Shown in pieces: positions 62,228 to 64,000 of a stretch of DNA of 64,000 bases. The stretch covers positions 1 through 64,000 of the forward strand of contig SLCK01000024.1 of the NCBI GenBank assembly GCA_007125845.1. Direction: 5' to 3'. A program made the translations under genes and the position numbers. Every line of letters starts with the position of its first letter. Position 1 is the stretch's first letter. The DNA is from Gemmatimonadota bacterium. GTDB lineage: Bacteria > Gemmatimonadota > Gemmatimonadetes > Longimicrobiales > Gaopeijiaceae. The notes under the pieces are model-generated. The model worked only from the letters and a program-made list of their open reading frames with translations, did no database searches and was not told where the DNA came from.

Positions 62228-63595
62228 GTGTTCAGTAAGGTCCTCATCGCCAATCGGGGCGAGATCGCGCTTCGGATCATCCGCGCTTGCCAGGAGTTGG
62301 GGATCGGGACGGTGGCCGTCTTCTCGGAAGCTGACCGGGAATCCCTGCATGTCCGATTCGCCGACGAGGAAGTGTGTATCGGGCCCGCACCGGCCTCGCA
62401 GTCCTACCTGAACATTCCTCGCATCATCGCGGCAGCGGAGATCACAGGTGCGGAGGCGATCCACCCCGGGTACGGATTCCTCGCCGAGAATCCAGACTTC
62501 GCCGAGATCTGTGTTCGCTCCGGACTGGCCTTCATCGGGCCTACCGCCGACCAGATTCGGGTGATGGGCGACAAGGCCGTAGCCCGTCGGACCGTCAAGG
62601 AGGCGGGAGTCGAGCCAGTGCCGGGATCCGAGACCGTGGTACGGGACTCCCGCGAGGCCCGTGAGCTCGCCAGGGAGATCGGGTTCCCCGTCATGGTGAA
62701 GGCCGCTGCCGGGGGGGGCGGGAAGGGAATGAGGGTGGCTCCCGACGCCGAAGGGTTCGAGCGGCTCTTCGTGGCGGCCCAGAATGAGGCGCGGGCCGCA
62801 TTCGGTGAGGATGGCGTTTACCTCGAGCGGTGCATCGAGCGACCGAGGCACGTCGAGTTCCAGGTGTTCGGAGACGTCCATGGACGGGTCGTGCATCTGG
62901 GAGAGCGGGACTGCTCACTCCAGCGTCGTCACCAGAAGCTGGTCGAGGAGACGCCTTGCACGGCACTCACGCCGGGGCTGCGCGAGGAGATGGGAGAGGC
63001 CGCGGTGCGAGCGGCAAAAGCCATCGATTACGTGGGCGCGGGAACCGTCGAGTTCTTGCTGGACCAGGAAGGGGCATACTTCTTCATCGAGATGAACACC
63101 CGCATTCAGGTGGAGCATCCCGTGACCGAGGTAGCCACCGGCTTCGATCTCGTGAAGGAGCAGATCCGGGTCGCGGCCGGCCAACCCCTCTCCTTCCCCG
63201 AGGAGCCGCTCGTGCTGCGGGGCCACGTCATCGAATTCAGGATCAACGCAGAGGATCCGGACCGGAACTTCCAGCCCTCCCCGGGCTTGATCCGGACCTT
63301 CCACCCGCCCGGCGGCCCGGGCGTCCGACTGGACACGCACGTCTACGGCGGATACCGGGTTCCCCCGCACTACGATTCCCTCCTCGCGAAGCTGATCGTT
63401 ACCGGAAACAGCCGGGAAGAAGCCCTCGTGAGATCCCGGTACGCGCTCAGCTCTTTCGTGATCGAGGGAGTGACGACCACGATTCCCTTCCTCTCCGAGG
63501 TGGTGCAGGATCCGGCCTTCCAGAGCGGAGAGGTGGATACGCACTTCGTGGACCGCTTCCTTTCCGAACGCACCGCCCGCTCAGCCAGGACGTAG
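62228..63595 (+). CDS. accC: biotin carboxylase subunit of acetyl-CoA carboxylase
   Basis: A 455-residue ATP-grasp enzyme that carboxylates biotin on Acc[21 protein letters not shown] is the N-terminal signature. [12 protein letters not shown] is the glycine-rich ATP loop, and [14 protein letters not shown] contains metal and biotin contacts. Length is typical (449 in E. coli). It starts at GTG 62228. The accD and accA partners are outside. Confidence 0.98.
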   Translation: MFSKVLIANRGEIALRIIRACQELGIGTVAVFSEADRESLHVRFADEEVCIGPAPASQSYLNIPRIIAAAEITGAEAIHPGYGFLAENPDFAEICVRSGLAFIGPTADQIRVMGDKAVARRTVKEAGVEPVPGSETVVRDSREARELAREIGFPVMVKAAAGGGGKGMRVAPDAEGFERLFVAAQNEARAAFGEDGVYLERCIERPRHVEFQVFGDVHGRVVHLGERDCSLQRRHQKLVEETPCTALTPGLREEMGEAAVRAAKAIDYVGAGTVEFLLDQEGAYFFIEMNTRIQVEHPVTEVATGFDLVKEQIRVAAGQPLSFPEEPLVLRGHVIEFRINAEDPDRNFQPSPGLIRTFHPPGGPGVRLDTHVYGGYRVPPHYDSLLAKLIVTGNSREEALVRSRYALSSFVIEGVTTTIPFLSEVVQDPAFQSGEVDTHFVDRFLSERTARSART

Positions 63596-63598
63596 CGT

Positions 63599-64000
63599 AT
63601 GAGGGTCCAGACCTACTTCTCTCCCGCGGAGGTGAATTCCGGGTCGATGGCCGGAGCAACCGCCGTCGTCATCGATGTGATCCGCGCCACAACCACGATC
63701 GCGGACGCCCTGGCCAACGGGGCCAAGGCGATCTACCCGACGGTGTCCACGGAAGACGCGATCCGACTCGCGAACTCCCTGGGCCGTGAGGACACCCTCC
63801 TCTGCGGAGAACGCAAGGGGATGAAAGTCGAGGGTTTCGACCTCGGGAATTCTCCGGCGGAATTCACCGAGGAGAAGATCGCGGGCAAGCAACTCGTGAT
63901 GAGCACCACGAACGGGACCCGGGCCTTTCTCGCCGCCGAGGGTGCCAGTCGGATCATCGCGGGGTCGCTCCTGAACCTGTCAGCGGTGGCCGAGGACGTG
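63599..64000 (+). CDS. comB: 2-phosphosulfolactate phosphatase ComB, cut by the right edge
   Basis: The first 134 residues are visible, starting at ATG 63599, 3 nt after the accC stop. AVVIDVIRATTTIADALANG, GERKGMKVEGFDLGNSPAEF and STTNGTRAFLAAEGA are the ComB signatures. The enzyme removes phosphate from 2-phosphosulfolactate. In archaea this serves coenzyme M synthesis; in bacteria the role is less clear (sulfolactate or related). It lies beside acetyl-CoA carboxylase genes. C-terminus not seen. Confidence 0.93.
   Translation, partial: MRVQTYFSPAEVNSGSMAGATAVVIDVIRATTTIADALANGAKAIYPTVSTEDAIRLANSLGREDTLLCGERKGMKVEGFDLGNSPAEFTEEKIAGKQLVMSTTNGTRAFLAAEGASRIIAGSLLNLSAVAEDV

Noticed and set aside
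1-64000. tRNA, rRNA, insertion sequences, integrases and prophage genes
   Set aside because: No TTCGAATC-type arm with a foldable cloverleaf, no rRNA-like conserved blocks, no transposase or integrase motifs seen by eye. A tRNAscan-SE or Infernal run would settle the RNA genes.

Overview
This 64 kb window is high-GC, densely coded chromosomal DNA from a diderm bacterium. It carries the outer-membrane biogenesis genes bamD, an lptD-like gene, tolQ/R/A/B, pal, cpoB and a SurA/PpiD-type isomerase, together with tatA and tatC. Gene content and style (many TPR proteins, a lipoprotein with Big-1-like Ig repeats and a metzincin, a DUF4321 protein, PIG-L deacetylase, a hemX/ccsA-hemA pair, accB-accC-comB) suggest Gemmatimonadota or a close relative. 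That assignment is inference from gene content, not from a marker gene. I see no rRNA, tRNA, CRISPR array, insertion sequence or prophage, so this reads as core chromosome with one small toxin-antitoxin pair.

Layout. 1-5.8 kb: the N-terminus of a lipoprotein at the left edge, then an SLC13-type permease, cysQ, cysD and a cysN-cysC fusion (sulfate uptake and activation to PAPS). 5.8-9.3 kb, minus strand: a large FAD/Fe-S oxidase and mscL. 9.6-11 kb: a cupin and a UDP-glucuronate decarboxylase-like epimerase. 11-19 kb: two TPR proteins, a DegT-type aminotransferase, bamD, nadD and secA. 19-23 kb, minus strand: a small envelope protein followed by an Ig-repeat metzincin lipoprotein. 23.2-27.3 kb: radC, a bifunctional rel and glk. 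27.3-33.9 kb, minus strand: a coupled four-gene unit of PIG-L deacetylase, solute-binding lipoprotein, ABC ATPase and fused ABC permease. 34-38.7 kb: uvrB-tsaE-tsaB-rimI-hemB. 38.7-39.5 kb, minus strand: a DUF433/DUF5615 toxin-antitoxin pair. 39.9-49.4 kb: a secreted protein of unknown role, hemX/ccsA-hemA, an epimerase, then tolQ-tolR-tolA-tolB-pal-cpoB. 49.5-53.9 kb: nrdR-tatC-lptD. 54-57.4 kb: a TPR protein, polyprenyl synthase, a DUF4321 protein and tatA, closed by a 17-bp perfect hairpin. 57.5-59.4 kb, minus strand: the PpiD-like isomerase. 59.6-64 kb: a TPR protein, aroQ, efp, accB, accC and the start of comB.

How the genes work together. Operons are tight and many neighbours are joined by overlapping start and stop codons (ATGA, GTGA, TTGA). 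Starts are often GTG or TTG. Several first-in-operon genes (rel, uvrB) lack a Shine-Dalgarno sequence and have a -10-like hexamer just upstream of the ATG, which suggests leaderless transcripts. Three genes share a promoter-like pattern ending in TATCTT. The least conventional unit is the PIG-L deacetylase coupled to a ferric-type ABC importer.
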